A stretch of 64,000 nt of DNA, from contig OY752145.1 in assembly GCA_963573315.1 (NCBI GenBank), positions 2,046,001 to 2,110,000 on the forward strand, given 5' to 3'. This document shows, in pieces, positions 1 through 10,721 of the stretch. The position numbers were made by a program, and so were the translations under genes. The DNA is from Entomortierella parvispora. Taxonomy: Eukaryota; Mortierellomycota; Mortierellomycetes; Mortierellales; Mortierellaceae. Numbering within the stretch: position 1 is the first letter of the stretch; the number at the start of each line of letters is the position of its first letter. Below the pieces are notes generated by a model, which saw only the letters and a list, made by a program, of their open reading frames with translations, had not been told where the DNA came from and did not search any database.

Positions 1-143
1 AGACAAGTTCCGACGATAAAAACAGTTGTGTTTAACGGTACCCAGTCATGAGTACCCTGAAGCGGGGCAACAAAAAAAAACATTGGGAAGAGAGAAAGAA
101 AGAGGACAGCCTGTCACCCCTGTCTACACCCACGAACATTTAC

Positions 144-1566
144 CTTGATATCCAGAATCTGTCGTTGCAGTGCTGCTGTAGTATGCGCTGTTGGTAGGCT
201 TGGACCCGTTCATGCCGCCCCCAGTCATAGGGGCAATTATATTGTTGAAATTGCTGCCGCCACCGCTGGCGACTGCCGCATTCATGGTTGTTGCGGCAGG
301 AGCAGAGTTTGAGGTCGTAGCATACAAACCGCCAGTAGAGCTTGCTCGGGCCTCGTATCGTGGTTGTACATCATGCCCCAGGTCGTTTGAGTCCGTTGAC
401 GCTGGAAAGAGATAGAAGATGAAGTAGAGAATTGAAATCAGCATCTCTTAAAAAAAAAAAAAAAAAAAAATGGCGGGAAACTGAACAAATGAATTGGTGC
501 TTTGGCGCATAAACAAAGACGCAAGGTTGGCCAATGCATGGCCTATCTCCCCCAAGAAATGAAGCCTCTGTGCTCTCAACTCCCGACCAACGGGGCCACT
601 GAAAAACAATGATCTGCACCCCGTCTAGCCCTTCCTCCCCCCCTCCCCTCCATCTCTCTCCTCCATCTCTCTTTCTATCTTTCTTTTCTTTCGTCTCCTC
701 CAGTCGCGTAATCTAGCCCTCGCTCGAGTCGGTCCAACTCACCATTCCTCGCCATTCTTTTTTTAACACCGCTCCTCCTCCACCACCTGCTTGTCAGTTA
801 AGCTCAATCGACCCTGCAGCTCAAACCTGCTGTCCGCAACAGCAATAATTATTCTAGGACCGTGCTGTAGACGAAAGCATCAGAGACTAGACCGCACGTT
901 TGCCCACACGGGTCGGCGTCAAGTCTCTCCCTTTTTGCCTCGGTGTACATTTTGAGAGAACAGCAAAACATAGAAGGGGTTTCTGATGACAAGATCATCT
1001 TTCTTTTCGTGAATAGGGGGGAAGGAGGAAATTGTTCAGAAGACCTTTGGCCTCCTTGGGCTCTTCATTCAAATCATTCATTCATACATCCTCCTCGACC
1101 CTTTTTTTGTATCTTTGACTCTCCCGTTTTTTCTCCCCTTCGGTCGCTCCCCACCCTGATTGTATGCCTGGGATGAAATTGATGGAAGAGGAAGGGACAC
1201 CCAACGCTGAGCCAAACACCAAATGAATGAGAGAAAGGGAAGAAAAACGCGCGTGCTCTTTTGCCCAAGGGGACTTGTAGACCCCGAATGAATGTAGGAG
1301 GAACTAAAATGAAGGAGGAACTGGATTTAAACAACATGGAGTAGGAAAAAAAGAGAACAGAAGAAACTTGGTGGAAAGGGGTTTGTAAGAACGGGACATG
1401 AGCTGCGTTGGTGGGAAATGAATCAATTTTTTTTGCCCGCTCCTCCAAAAGAAAAAAAGGGTTTCATTTTACATTTGATACCTTCGACGTGATCGGTTTC
1501 CATGGCATGACCTGCACCAGACTTCTTGCGCAGGGTCTTGTCCAGAAACTTGTTGAACAAGGACAT
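144..1566 (-). CDS. Unidentified Ser/Thr/Gly-rich protein, 5' part
   Basis: Not recognised. Exon 1 (1482-1566) starts at the ATG at 1566 and encodes a basic start (MSLFNKFLDKTLRKKSGAG). It ends in phase 1 at a GTATCA donor. Exon 2 (144-401) follows a TTTCCAG acceptor and restores the frame, giving a low-complexity Ser/Thr/Ala/Gly/Asn segment with no recognisable domain. It ends at a good donor (CAAG|GTAAAT), so more exons should lie left of the window; if that donor is not used the frame stops at 124. The start was chosen because the DNA just upstream on the minus strand is strongly pyrimidine-rich, as it is before the other genes here. The intron between the exons would be 1,080 nt, far longer than its neighbours, so the link between them is an inference. 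Confidence 0.4.
402..1481. other. Long intron or intergenic stretch with CT-rich tract
   Basis: This is either the first intron of the minus-strand gene above or a true gap between genes. A pyrimidine-rich block at about 620-760 on the plus strand looks like the promoters of plus-strand genes elsewhere in the window, but no convincing plus-strand ORF follows it. A run of about 20 A lies near 450-469. Confidence 0.4.
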
Positions 1567-2174
1567 GGTGAAGGATAGAGCGCGGATGAAAAGATCGGGT
1601 GTGTGCTGTTTGGATTGTTGTTGTTTGGTAATAAAGAGACGGAGGCTGAAATGAAATAATAAAAAAAAATACAGAGTTGGTCTAGGACGCGAAGGAATCG
1701 ATGGAATCTCGATCGCTAGTGATCTGGACGATACTTGCTGAGAGGGACAAGGTGGACGGAGAGTTGGAGAGCACGGTCGTGATGCGGATGGAGATGAGCG
1801 CGGTGATGAATGCAAAGAATGAATGGAATGAGGAAACAACGGGAAAGAGATGTCTCTTTCTGCAATGCACGCTCCACATGGGTCAAACCTGAACGCAGAA
1901 ACGAGTACGAGCGAGGGAGAGAAAAAAAAAAAAAAAAAAAAAAAAAAAAGGTGACTGCCAAGGGCAGGTTTCACCCGTGCCAGGCGCGAGACGCGTCTTT
2001 TTTCATTTCATTTTTTTTTTTTTTTCTATCGCCCTCTCTTCTCATTTCCTATTGCTGTTTACCCAGCAACCAGCTTGAAAGTGCATAGGGTCATTCAGAG
2101 AGATAATTGCTAAATATTTATTTAAAAAAAAAGAGTATTCACATTTGAGAAAGTGGTGATCTTGAAGAAAACAT
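1567..2174. promoter_or_regulatory. Upstream region of the minus-strand gene at 1566
   Basis: Pyrimidine-rich when read on the minus strand, with long A tracts at about 1922-1949 and T tracts near 2010-2025. No coding region is supported. The right part is the 3' flank of the MFS transporter. Confidence 0.4.
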
Positions 2175-4074
2175 TTAGGCAGCCGCCATAATGATCTCAG
2201 ATGGGTCCAAGAGCCGCAATTTGCGGATAAAGAGCGAGAGTAGGAATGCAGCGCACGCGATGGGGGTCAAGCACTTGAAGATGTACTGGAATGTGCTCAC
2301 ATAGGCAGCCACCACCAACACCTTCACATCCGGAGGTAACAACTGCACTGCTGTGATCGATTCTGCAATGTTGAACTCGGCAATCACCTTGAGCGCATCT
2401 GGCGACAGTTTGGCAAAATTAGCCGTCAAGTGGTTGTTGAACAGAGCCGAGCACATGGCAATGCCAATACCACCTCCAATACTATTAAAGAATCCACAGA
2501 GGGCCGTTACAATAGCCATGTCCTCCTTCTCGACTGCCGCCTGAGCGGCCAGCATGCAGGTCTGCAGAATCAGTCCAATTCCAGAACCAACAATGAGCAA
2601 GAATCCGATTTGCTGACCCATGTTGGATGTGGCGCTGAACAACATGCAGAGACCAATGCCAATCGACATCAAAGTTGTTCCTGCCCAGATAAAGACCCTG
2701 TAGTCCTTGACCTTTGAAATGACTGCTCCGGAGGCAATCGAGGCCAAGACGAGACCCAGAACCATCGGCAAGAGATGGAGACCAGAGGCGGTAGCACTGA
2801 CGCCTTTGACGACTTGAAAGTAGATTGGCGAGTAAAAGATGATACCGAGGAATCCCATTCCAGTCAGAAAGTTGACTCCAAAGAGAACAGAGACGGTCTT
2901 GTTGCGGAAGAGACGGGGAGGGATGATAGCCTCCACTGCTCGGGATTCAACCCAGATCAAGAGAACAATCAAAATGACGGCAACGCAGAACAAGACAATA
3001 ATCACAGCCGAATCCCAGGCGTAGGTCGTTCCGCCCCAAGTAATCGGCAACAGCAGACAAATAACAGCAATAATGATGAGAAATGTACCCAAGTAATCAA
3101 TTCGAGCCAATTGCTCCTGCAACCGCTGCCTCTTAAAGGGCAGGTGAAGGAACAAGACTACTGAAAGGATCGTGACCACTCCTAAAGGCAGATTAATCAA
3201 GAAGCACCATCGCCAGGTGACATGCTGGACAAAGACGCCTCCGAGTAAAGGACCAACAACGGAAGAAATACCAAAAACACTCCAGATAATAGACTGGTAC
3301 TTGGGTCTCTCCTCCAAGGGAAAGATATCAGAGATGATAATCATCACGACCGACAGCAGGCCTGATCCTCCAAGGCCTTGAAAGGCACGAAAGGCGATCA
3401 ACATGGTCATTGACCTGGCTCCCCCAGCTCCTGCAGAGCCAACCATAAACGAAATGGCTGCAAAGAGAATCGCAGACTTTCGACCAAAAATATCACTGAA
3501 CTTGCCGTACAGGGGCTGGAAAGCATTGAATGTCAGCAAATAGGCGGTAGCAACCCAGGACATTTGCGATTGGGCTTTAAAATCAGACGAGATTTTGGGC
3601 AAAGCTGTCGCAATGATGGTTCCGTCCAAGCTCGCCAAGAACGAAGCCATGGCTAATCTAAAATGGTGACCAGGTTAAACAGGTTAATTAGGCGCACGAG
3701 GGATTGAGGCAGGCAATGTGAGAAGAATAGAGACAAACCCCTTACCCAATGAAAAGCAGGATGGCAGCTCTACGACTGATCTTTACTTGCGGCTCCTTGC
3801 CATCTGGGCTCTCGCCAGAGTCCCAGGTGTTCAACTCGATCGCATGGTGCGCTACCTCTTTCCTATCAACCCCGCTGAGTCTGTCGTCTTGTGGGATCCC
3901 ATTCTGTGTCTGCTCTTTTCCATCAACGACGTTGAGCTTGTCGTCCTCCGATGAAGGCAGAACTTCAGTCATGGCGTCTCTTTGAGCTGAAGAAGAGGGG
4001 GGGGTCTGCTCGGAATGTTGTTCTTTCTTTGTAGACCCCTGTTGCGTAGACTGGGAAGAAGTTGAGGATGCCAT
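2175..4074 (-). CDS. MFS drug:H+ antiporter, DHA2 (14-TM) type
   Basis: Multidrug or toxin efflux permease of the major facilitator superfamily, expected in the plasma or vacuolar membrane. Two exons, 3746-4074 and 2175-3657, are joined by an 88-nt intron (GTAAGG donor, TTTTAG acceptor); the join rebuilds the first membrane segment, RRAAILLFIGLAMASF. The product is 603 aa. Residues 1-100 are a hydrophilic Ser/Gln/Asp-rich cytosolic tail. Then come LDGTIIATALP (DHA2 motif D1), GKFSDIFGRK (motif A after TM2), the antiporter motif with VVGPLLGG after TM5, and hydrophobic segments fitting 14 TMs. Length and motifs match fungal DHA2 pumps. The substrate cannot be read from sequence; no biosynthetic cluster is next to it. 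It is transcribed away from NDUFS2 with about 1.4 kb between the starts. Confidence 0.9.
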
Positions 4075-5495
4075 TTGGCTTGCCAGTCGTGTGGTTTGAT
4101 GTGTGGATGTTGGCAGTGGGTGAGGTGAGGTGAAGATCTAGTAAGGTGCCAAAGCGAGGGGAACTAACTGAATTACTTTCCAGGATTAGTTTCTGAAGAA
4201 GGATGGAGTGGCCGGAGGAAGGTAAACGAAGGAAGTCGCGGATTGGCAACAGTCAAGTCTAGTGGAGAAGCGACAATTAAAGGGAAATAAAGAGGAGAGA
4301 AAGGGAAAGGGCAACGTTTACTCTTGACGTTTATGTACTCCACGACACACCGGTTGAGTGGTACATGGGTATGAGAGGGGCTTTGGGGGAAAGGAAACCC
4401 ATTTGACGCTGAACCGACAAAATAACAACAAGCAGTGTCAACAAATAAACAGAACGTCAAATATGTTTTTTCAGTGTGAACCTTCGATACCATTGTGGAG
4501 GAAGCACCGCATCCGGCAGAGGCCCGGCAGGTTGGTAAACGACTGCACTCCTCCCCTGATTGATACCGCGGACGCACGGAATAGATTGTTGTCACCATGA
4601 TCGTTTTCGGCTGACACCACCCTAGCGTTGGAGACGTTCGACTCAGACCTCCCTTATGACGCCCACATCAGCCCACCTCGTCTGTCTCGTTTATCCTAGC
4701 AAGGATTTTTCTGCACTCTTTAATGATCCTTATTTGAATCAAACTTCTTCCATGCTTGTTCTTGAGGATCTTTAGAAGCATAAAATACAGGTTGCACACT
4801 AAAATGTGTTTTTGTTCAAGAAACAGGTTTGTCCAACAGAATCAAGCAAACATATGCTCTTCAGCCCCTGCAGACAAAAGGACAAAAGCATCGGCCAATG
4901 CACCCAGAACAAGACAAGAAAAGCTGCTGAGAGAGGAAGGGACAAAGCGCAACAGGGGTGAATGTGTCCTGGTCACGCTGGAATCATTGACCTGCTTGTG
5001 CCTGGCGAGGACAAGGAAAGGCAATTGCAGCTACAGTGGCAGTACCTGTGTGTCTACTGCCTATCGCGTAGACGTCGAAAGAAAGGAGATAGTCGGTGCC
5101 TACGCGTGTCGCACAACCGTCCCGGTGTTAACAAACGAAAATTGGTGGCAACTATATGCGCACGTGATCCAGAGTAACAAATGCGATGATTCTGTATACC
5201 ACGCATCTTCTCGGGTTTTTCGGAGCTGCCTCCCCCTTCGGCGCCCTGTGAACACACACACACAGATTGCCGAGCGGCTGATCGAATGAAAGGCCGAAAT
5301 CCGATTCCACTCAATCTCATCGGACAATCATCCTCCTCCTTTGTGTGCTTGCACTCTCTTTCTCTCCTCTCCACCTCCGCTCTCTCCCCACTCTTTTAAT
5401 CCCCTCCCTGCCTCCCCACAGCGGATAGATTAACTCTCCTCCTATCCCCTCTCCTCTCCTCCGGACCTCCTTTCATTCACCCCCGCTACGACATA
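4075..5495. promoter_or_regulatory. Divergent intergenic region, MFS / NDUFS2
   Basis: 1.4 kb between two divergent start codons. A CACGTGATC box lies at 5161-5169 and a CT-rich tract at about 5335-5480 leads into the NDUFS2 start. A plus-strand open frame from the ATG at 4804 to 5289 has no recognisable domain and crosses the presumed promoter, so it is not called. Confidence 0.5.
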
Positions 5496-7199
5496 ATGGC
5501 CTCCGTTGCGCGCCTCCTCTCGCGTCGCTCGACCTCGCTCTTGAATGCTGCCGTCCGCCCAACAGCACCTTCGGCCCTCAATGCCTCCTGGAAGTCGACC
5601 ACCCGTGCTTCCTTCAGGAAGTTTGTCTCGACTGATGCCGCCCCTTCCGGCGTCGCCTCCCACCACCACCACATCAACAGGGATATGTTGGGAGCTACCA
5701 CTCCTCTCGGATCGACCATCACGGAGGATGTCGAAGTCGATGATGGTGTCGATGTCAATGCCCGCCACTTCACCGTCAACTTTGGACCCCAGCATCCCGC
5801 CGCTCACGGAGTGTTGCGTTTGATCTTGGAATTGGAGGGTGAGGAGATCTTGCGTTGCGATCCCCACGTCGGTCTTTTGCATCGTGGAACGGAAAAGTTG
5901 ATTGAGTACAAGACCTACCTCCAGGCTCTTCCCTACGTAAGTTGCGGTTTTGTCAAAGACATGTCCGCCTCGTTTTTCCCTCCACTTTTGCTGCCACCAT
6001 GGTAGATGATCTGATCCACTAACCCCAATCTCTTTACTCATATCCGATCATCGATCATCGATCCGACGCTTTTGTTTTTTTCTCTTGGACGTCTCAACCC
6101 TTTTTCGACCTCAAAACGGATACAGTTTGATCGCTTGGACTACTGCTCCATGATGGTCAACGAGCAGGCTTACTCGCTTGCTGTCGAGAAGCTTCTCAAC
6201 ATCGAGGTCCCTCTGCGCGCAAAGTATATCCGTACTATGTTTGCCGAGATCACGCGTGTGATGAACCACTGCATGTCTGTCATGTCCCATATCATGGATG
6301 TCGGAGCCTTGACTCCCTTCTTGTGGATGTTCGAGGAGCGTGAGAAGTTGATCGAGTTTTATGAGCGTGTCTCTGGTGCGCGTATGCACGCCGCCTATGT
6401 TCGCCCCGGTGGTGTCTCTTTGGATATTCCCAGGGGACTCTTGGAGGATATCCACGTTTGGGCCGATCAGTTTGGACAGCGTATGGATGAGGCTGAGGAG
6501 TTGATCACTGGAAACCGTATCTGGAAGGGTCGTACCGTTGATGTTGGTCGTGTCACAGCCAAGGAGGCCCTTGACTGGGGTTTCTCTGGTGTCATGTTGC
6601 GTGGATCCGGAGTGAACTGGGATCTCCGCAAGGTCCAGCCTTACGATGCCTATGACCTCGTTGACTTTGACGTCCCTGTTGGAAGCAAGGGTGATTGCTA
6701 TGACCGTTACCTTTGCCGTATGGAGGAGATGCGTCAGTCCTTGAGAATTATTCACCAGTGCATTAACGACATGCCCGCTGGTCCCGTCCGTGTCGACGAT
6801 CTCAAGATTTCGCCACCTCGTCGTGCTCACATGAAGGAGAACATGGAGGCCTTGATCCATCACTTCAAGCTCTACTCGGAGGGTTACTCTGTTCCCCCTG
6901 GCGAGACTTATACCGTTGTTGAGGCTCCCAAGGGAGAGTTTGGTATGTATCTCTAAAGTCTTGTCCCCAAGCATCTTGTTTTTACTCCAACCCGCAACCC
7001 TCTCTAAACATTTCTTTTCTGTTTAATAGGTGTTCACTTGGTCTCTGATGGCAGCAACCGTCCTTACCGCTGCAAGATCCGTGCTCCCGGTTTCGCTCAT
7101 TTGGCTGGATTGGATCTCATGGCCAAGGGTCACTTCATTCCCGATGTTGTTACCATGATCGGAACCATGGATATTGTGTTCGGTGAGGTCGATCGTTAA
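5496..7199 (+). CDS. NDUFS2: NADH:ubiquinone oxidoreductase 49-kDa subunit
   Basis: Core subunit of mitochondrial complex I. With the PSST subunit it forms the quinone pocket in the peripheral arm. Three exons: 5496-5936, 6126-6942, 7030-7199; introns of 189 and 87 nt with GTAAG/CAG and GTATG/TAG borders. The product is 475 aa, normal for fungal 49-kDa proteins. The first ~40 residues are rich in Arg, Ser and Ala without acidic residues, as expected for a matrix presequence. The Nqo4/NuoD core begins at [15 protein letters not shown] and [14 protein letters not shown], and the C-terminus ends in the family signature DIVFGEVDR. The exon 2/3 join rebuilds [14 protein letters not shown] polyadenylation-like AATAAA lies near 7357, just after a GA repeat. 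Confidence 0.97.
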
Positions 7200-7278
7200 A
7201 ACACACGTACCCGTGCTCACTAATAACTAAGTCCCATTCACAAATATCCATCCAAAAAAAAGTATACGTGCAGGAGTC

Positions 7279-7308
7279 AGAGAGAGAGGAGAGAGAGAGA
7301 GAGAGAGA
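7279..7308. repeat. (GA)n microsatellite
   Basis: About 30 bp of nearly pure GA dinucleotides in the 3' flank of NDUFS2. Confidence 0.85.
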
Positions 7309-7449
7309 ATATCAAGGTCGCTCATTATTATTCCATGCGATGTCACCTTTTCTAGAATAAAATCACCCAATTTGCTTACCACCTCGTTCATTCACGTTGG
7401 CTTGTCACAATGGTAAATATGATTTTTATAAGTTACAAGTGTCAAACAT

Positions 7450-9074
7450 TTACTCCTTCACCTTTGCAAAGCACAAGGAGGCATTTGTTCCTCCAAATCC
7501 AAAGGAGTTCGTAATGGCCGCGTTCAGGACCTTCTCCTGAGCTTTGAGGGGCACGTAATTGAGTGTGAACTCGCCCGAATCATCGTGCTCGTGCAAATTC
7601 AAGGTAGGTGGCAAAACGTTGTTTTTCACGGCCAAGATGGCAAAAATGGCCTCGACAGCCCCAGCTGCGCCTAGCAAATGGCCGATTGCGCCTTTGGTCG
7701 AGGAAACAGCAATAGAATCGTGGTATCCATCGAAGACAGACTTGATGGCTCTGTTTTCAGCAATGTCACCCAACTGCGTCGAGGTTGCGTGTGCGTTCAC
7801 ATAGCCAATATCGGCTGGGGTTAAGCGGGAAGCCTTCAGAGCCCTGCGCATGGCCATGGCGGCACCAGTTCCGTTCTCGGGAGGGGCTGTCATATGATGA
7901 GCGTCCCCTGAAAGTCCATAGCCACGAAGCTCGGCATAGATGTGTGCGCCACGCTTCTTGGCATGTTCGTATTCCTCCAAGACAACCACACCCGCACCCT
8001 CACCAATCACAAACCCATCTCTTTCCTTGTCAAAGGGCCTCGATGCCTCTGATGGACTATCATTGAACTTTGTAGCCAAAGATTTTGCTCTGAAAAGCAA
8101 ACAAAAAATTAGACTCGTTAATATGATCATATTCATGGAGTCCCCAATGGAGCAAAGGCCCCAAAAGCTCTTTTTGTCTGTTGCTTACTTGGCAAATCCT
8201 GCGACAGCAAGAGGGTGGATACACGCCTCTGAGCCTCCAGCGACCATGACATCGGCGTCTCCGTACTGAATAAAGCGCATGGCGTCTCCGATTGAATGAG
8301 CTCCGGTGGTGCAGGCGGTCGAAACGGCATGGTTTGGTCCCTTGAACCCGAACTTCATAGTCAAATGTCCAGCAGCCATGTTGATCAAGATCTTTGGTAC
8401 AAACATTGGACTCATCTTGCGATATCCCTAATAGGAAAGAAGGATGCGATGTAAGTCAATAGACCTTTTGCTCATTTTCGTTTCGGTTTCGTGCAAGATA
8501 GACTGATCCAAGGTCTTTGGTGTAGATGCGAGAGTTCTCTTACACTTTCAGCAAAGGAAAGGGTAGTGGACGCCATATCATCTAATGATCCAATCCCTGA
8601 TCCCAGGCAAACACCCGTGCGTTCTTTCTGATCTTCTGTTGTGATATCCCATTGTGCATCCTGGATAGCCATCTTTGCCGCAGCGATTGCATACTGTGTG
8701 AACAGCGCCATTCTCTTTTCGTCCTAAAATAGTGGAGTGTCAGGAAGAGAGAGTGAGATTCCAACGACTTGAAAAACGATAACGGGCAGGCGCAAGGTAT
8801 CGACAAAGGGCAGGGTTGCTCGTACTCCTCGATCAAGCCATTCTGTCGAGTCAAATCCTCCAAGAGCTTGACCACCCTCGCGCTTGACGACAGCTCCGAC
8901 CTGAGAGGGCAAGGTTTCGAATCCCGGGAGTCCGTTGGGGGAGGGCAAGTCCTTGAGCGAGACCACGCCACAGTCACCAGCAATGAGTTTGGACCATGTC
9001 TGCGAGACACCGATGCCAAGAGGGGTGACCAGGCCGAGGCCTGTGACAACGACGCGGCGCGCATTGAGAGCCAT
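7450..9074 (-). CDS. CEM1: Mitochondrial 3-oxoacyl-ACP synthase (KAS II type)
   Basis: Condensing enzyme of the mitochondrial type II fatty acid pathway, which supplies octanoyl-ACP for lipoic acid and acylated ACP for complex I. Four exons: 8826-9074, 8544-8723, 8189-8427, 7450-8089; product 435 aa. The KAS fold is clear: [15 protein letters not shown] at the N-terminus, the nucleophile Cys in [15 protein letters not shown], the first catalytic His in [12 protein letters not shown] and the second in [14 protein letters not shown]. The C-terminus has [10 protein letters not shown]. The exon 1 donor (GTACGA) is the least certain border; it was chosen because it joins in phase to [12 protein letters not shown]. 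The start at 9074 leaves only about six residues before the core, so a targeting peptide is short or internal. It shares a 430-bp divergent promoter with uL3m. Confidence 0.93.
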
Positions 9075-9504
9075 GTGTTTAGTCTGCTGAGGATGGATGA
9101 ATGTGATGTAGGTGCGAGTCGCGCAGTGGAGGAGGAACGTATGAAAGGATGTGTGACTGCCTTGAATCACCCTTGCAAGGGTTTCAGCAAGGGTAGCGCT
9201 TTGGGATTCCGCCCGCGTGCTCCGAGAGGACAGGCAGGGGTGGCTTTGCGTGTTTACAGCTCCCTCTGCCCCTGGCTGGCTGGCGGGCTGGACGCACGCC
9301 CTGGAGTAGAGGCATCGGCGCACTCATTCATTCATTCATTCGTTCACTCAGCTCCTCGCTTGTTAGCTTTGTGCCCGCCCTTGACATCACCCTCCCTCCC
9401 TCCCTCCCCCTCATTGCAGTGCCTGTCCTCTCTTCACTCTCTGCACACCACTTTCTCCAGCAACCCGCCACAAAAGGACAAGCCGCTTTCCACAACCATA
9501 CACC
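9075..9504. promoter_or_regulatory. Bidirectional promoter, CEM1 / uL3m
   Basis: 430 bp between two start codons pointing apart. It holds a CATT repeat (about 9325-9350) and a CCCT run (about 9388-9410). Both flanking genes encode mitochondrial proteins, so shared control is plausible but is only inferred. Confidence 0.6.
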
Positions 9505-10721
9505 ATGGCCTCCCTCTTGTCCTCAGTCAGAGTCGGCCTCCGTGCCGGCTGCCGCTCCATGAGCACCGCATCCACCACCCAGCCTGCCACATGGACTCGT
9601 AAGGAGTGACTCTTCATTCATTCATGCACTCTCTAATGTCTCGACAGACTCCTGCTCCAAGGACGAATCATTGAACTGATCCAATCCCATTTGCATATTT
9701 TTAGACAACTCATTAAGAACAGGAGTCATCGCAAGGAAGAAGGGCATGACCGCCATGTGGGACGAATGGGGAGTCAGGATACCCGTCACCGTCTTGCAGG
9801 TAAAGAGACTCGATCGGGAGGATGCCGTTCTGGGCAAACAGCACACCCTGGATTACTGGAAACGTGCAGATAATTTTGCAGGCACGGATGGAGGCATTCA
9901 GCAAGCTGATCCAAGAACCACTTCTGTACCGCTGTCGATACTTTTATTAGATGGAGCAATGCCAAGTTGTCCAGGTCCTGAACGAAGAAACCCATGGATA
10001 CACCGCTCTTCAGATCGGAAGCACGGACCGAACCCCTAAGAATGTGACAAAGCCCATGTTGGGCCACTTTGAAAATGCCGGTGTCGAGCCCAAGCGCAAG
10101 CTGTTCGAGTTTACTGTCACAAAGGATGCCGTGCTCCCTGTTGGAACCGAGCTGGTTGCCTCCCATTTTGTCCCCGGCCAATTTGTTGACTGCTCTGCAC
10201 CCACGTAAGGACAACTTCGAGGCTTTTTATCTCGGGAGAATGAATCAGGATGTTCTCACTCACCTATTCATTTTTCTTTATATGGTATCAAATATAGCAT
10301 GGGAAAGGGATTCCAGGGAGCAATGAAGAGACATGGATTCGGAGGTCAGCCCGCATCACACGGTACTTCTGTCACCCATCGTTCGCTCGGATCAACTGGT
10401 CAGCGTAAGGACCCCGGTAAGGTCTTCAAGGGCAAGAAAATGGCTGGACGCATGGGAGGCGAGCAAGCAACAGTTCAAAGCTTGAAGGTGATGAAGATCG
10501 ACAACGCCCTGAACTTGATCTACGTCAAGGGATGTGTTCCTGGTGTCGATGATCAGTTTGTGAAGGTTCGGGATGCCATCAAGAAGCGCGGCAACAAGAT
10601 CGCACCTGCCGATCTCCTCCCTCTGCCTTTCCCCACCGTTGCGCCCGAGGCTGTTAAGGCCATGCCAAGAGAGTTGGTCGCCAAGACTGGTGGAGCTGAT
10701 CCCTATGTCATGAGCGAGTAA
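9505..10721 (+). CDS. MRPL9: Mitochondrial large ribosomal subunit protein uL3m
   Basis: Binds near the peptidyl transferase centre of the mitoribosome large subunit. Four exons: 9505-9598, 9705-9799, 9951-10204, 10298-10721; product 288 aa, close to fungal uL3m. The first ~25 residues ([20 protein letters not shown]) look like a matrix presequence. The L3 core follows: [25 protein letters not shown], then [22 protein letters not shown] and the GRMGG glycine loop. The exon joins restore CSAPTMGKGFQG and [13 protein letters not shown]. The internal methionines at 9951 and 10299 are not starts; they follow splice acceptors. The symbol is from the yeast orthologue. Confidence 0.94.

Noticed and set aside
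1..143. A further exon of the leftmost gene
   Set aside because: Candidate acceptors give either an early stop or the wrong phase, so none can be supported.
4804..5289. Plus-strand open frame of about 160 codons before NDUFS2
   Set aside because: It has no domain, high Cys/Arg chance-like composition, and crosses the divergent promoter region.
6111..6974. 287-codon open frame antisense to NDUFS2
   Set aside because: It is a shadow of exon 2 caused by codon bias; the sense frame has clear family motifs.
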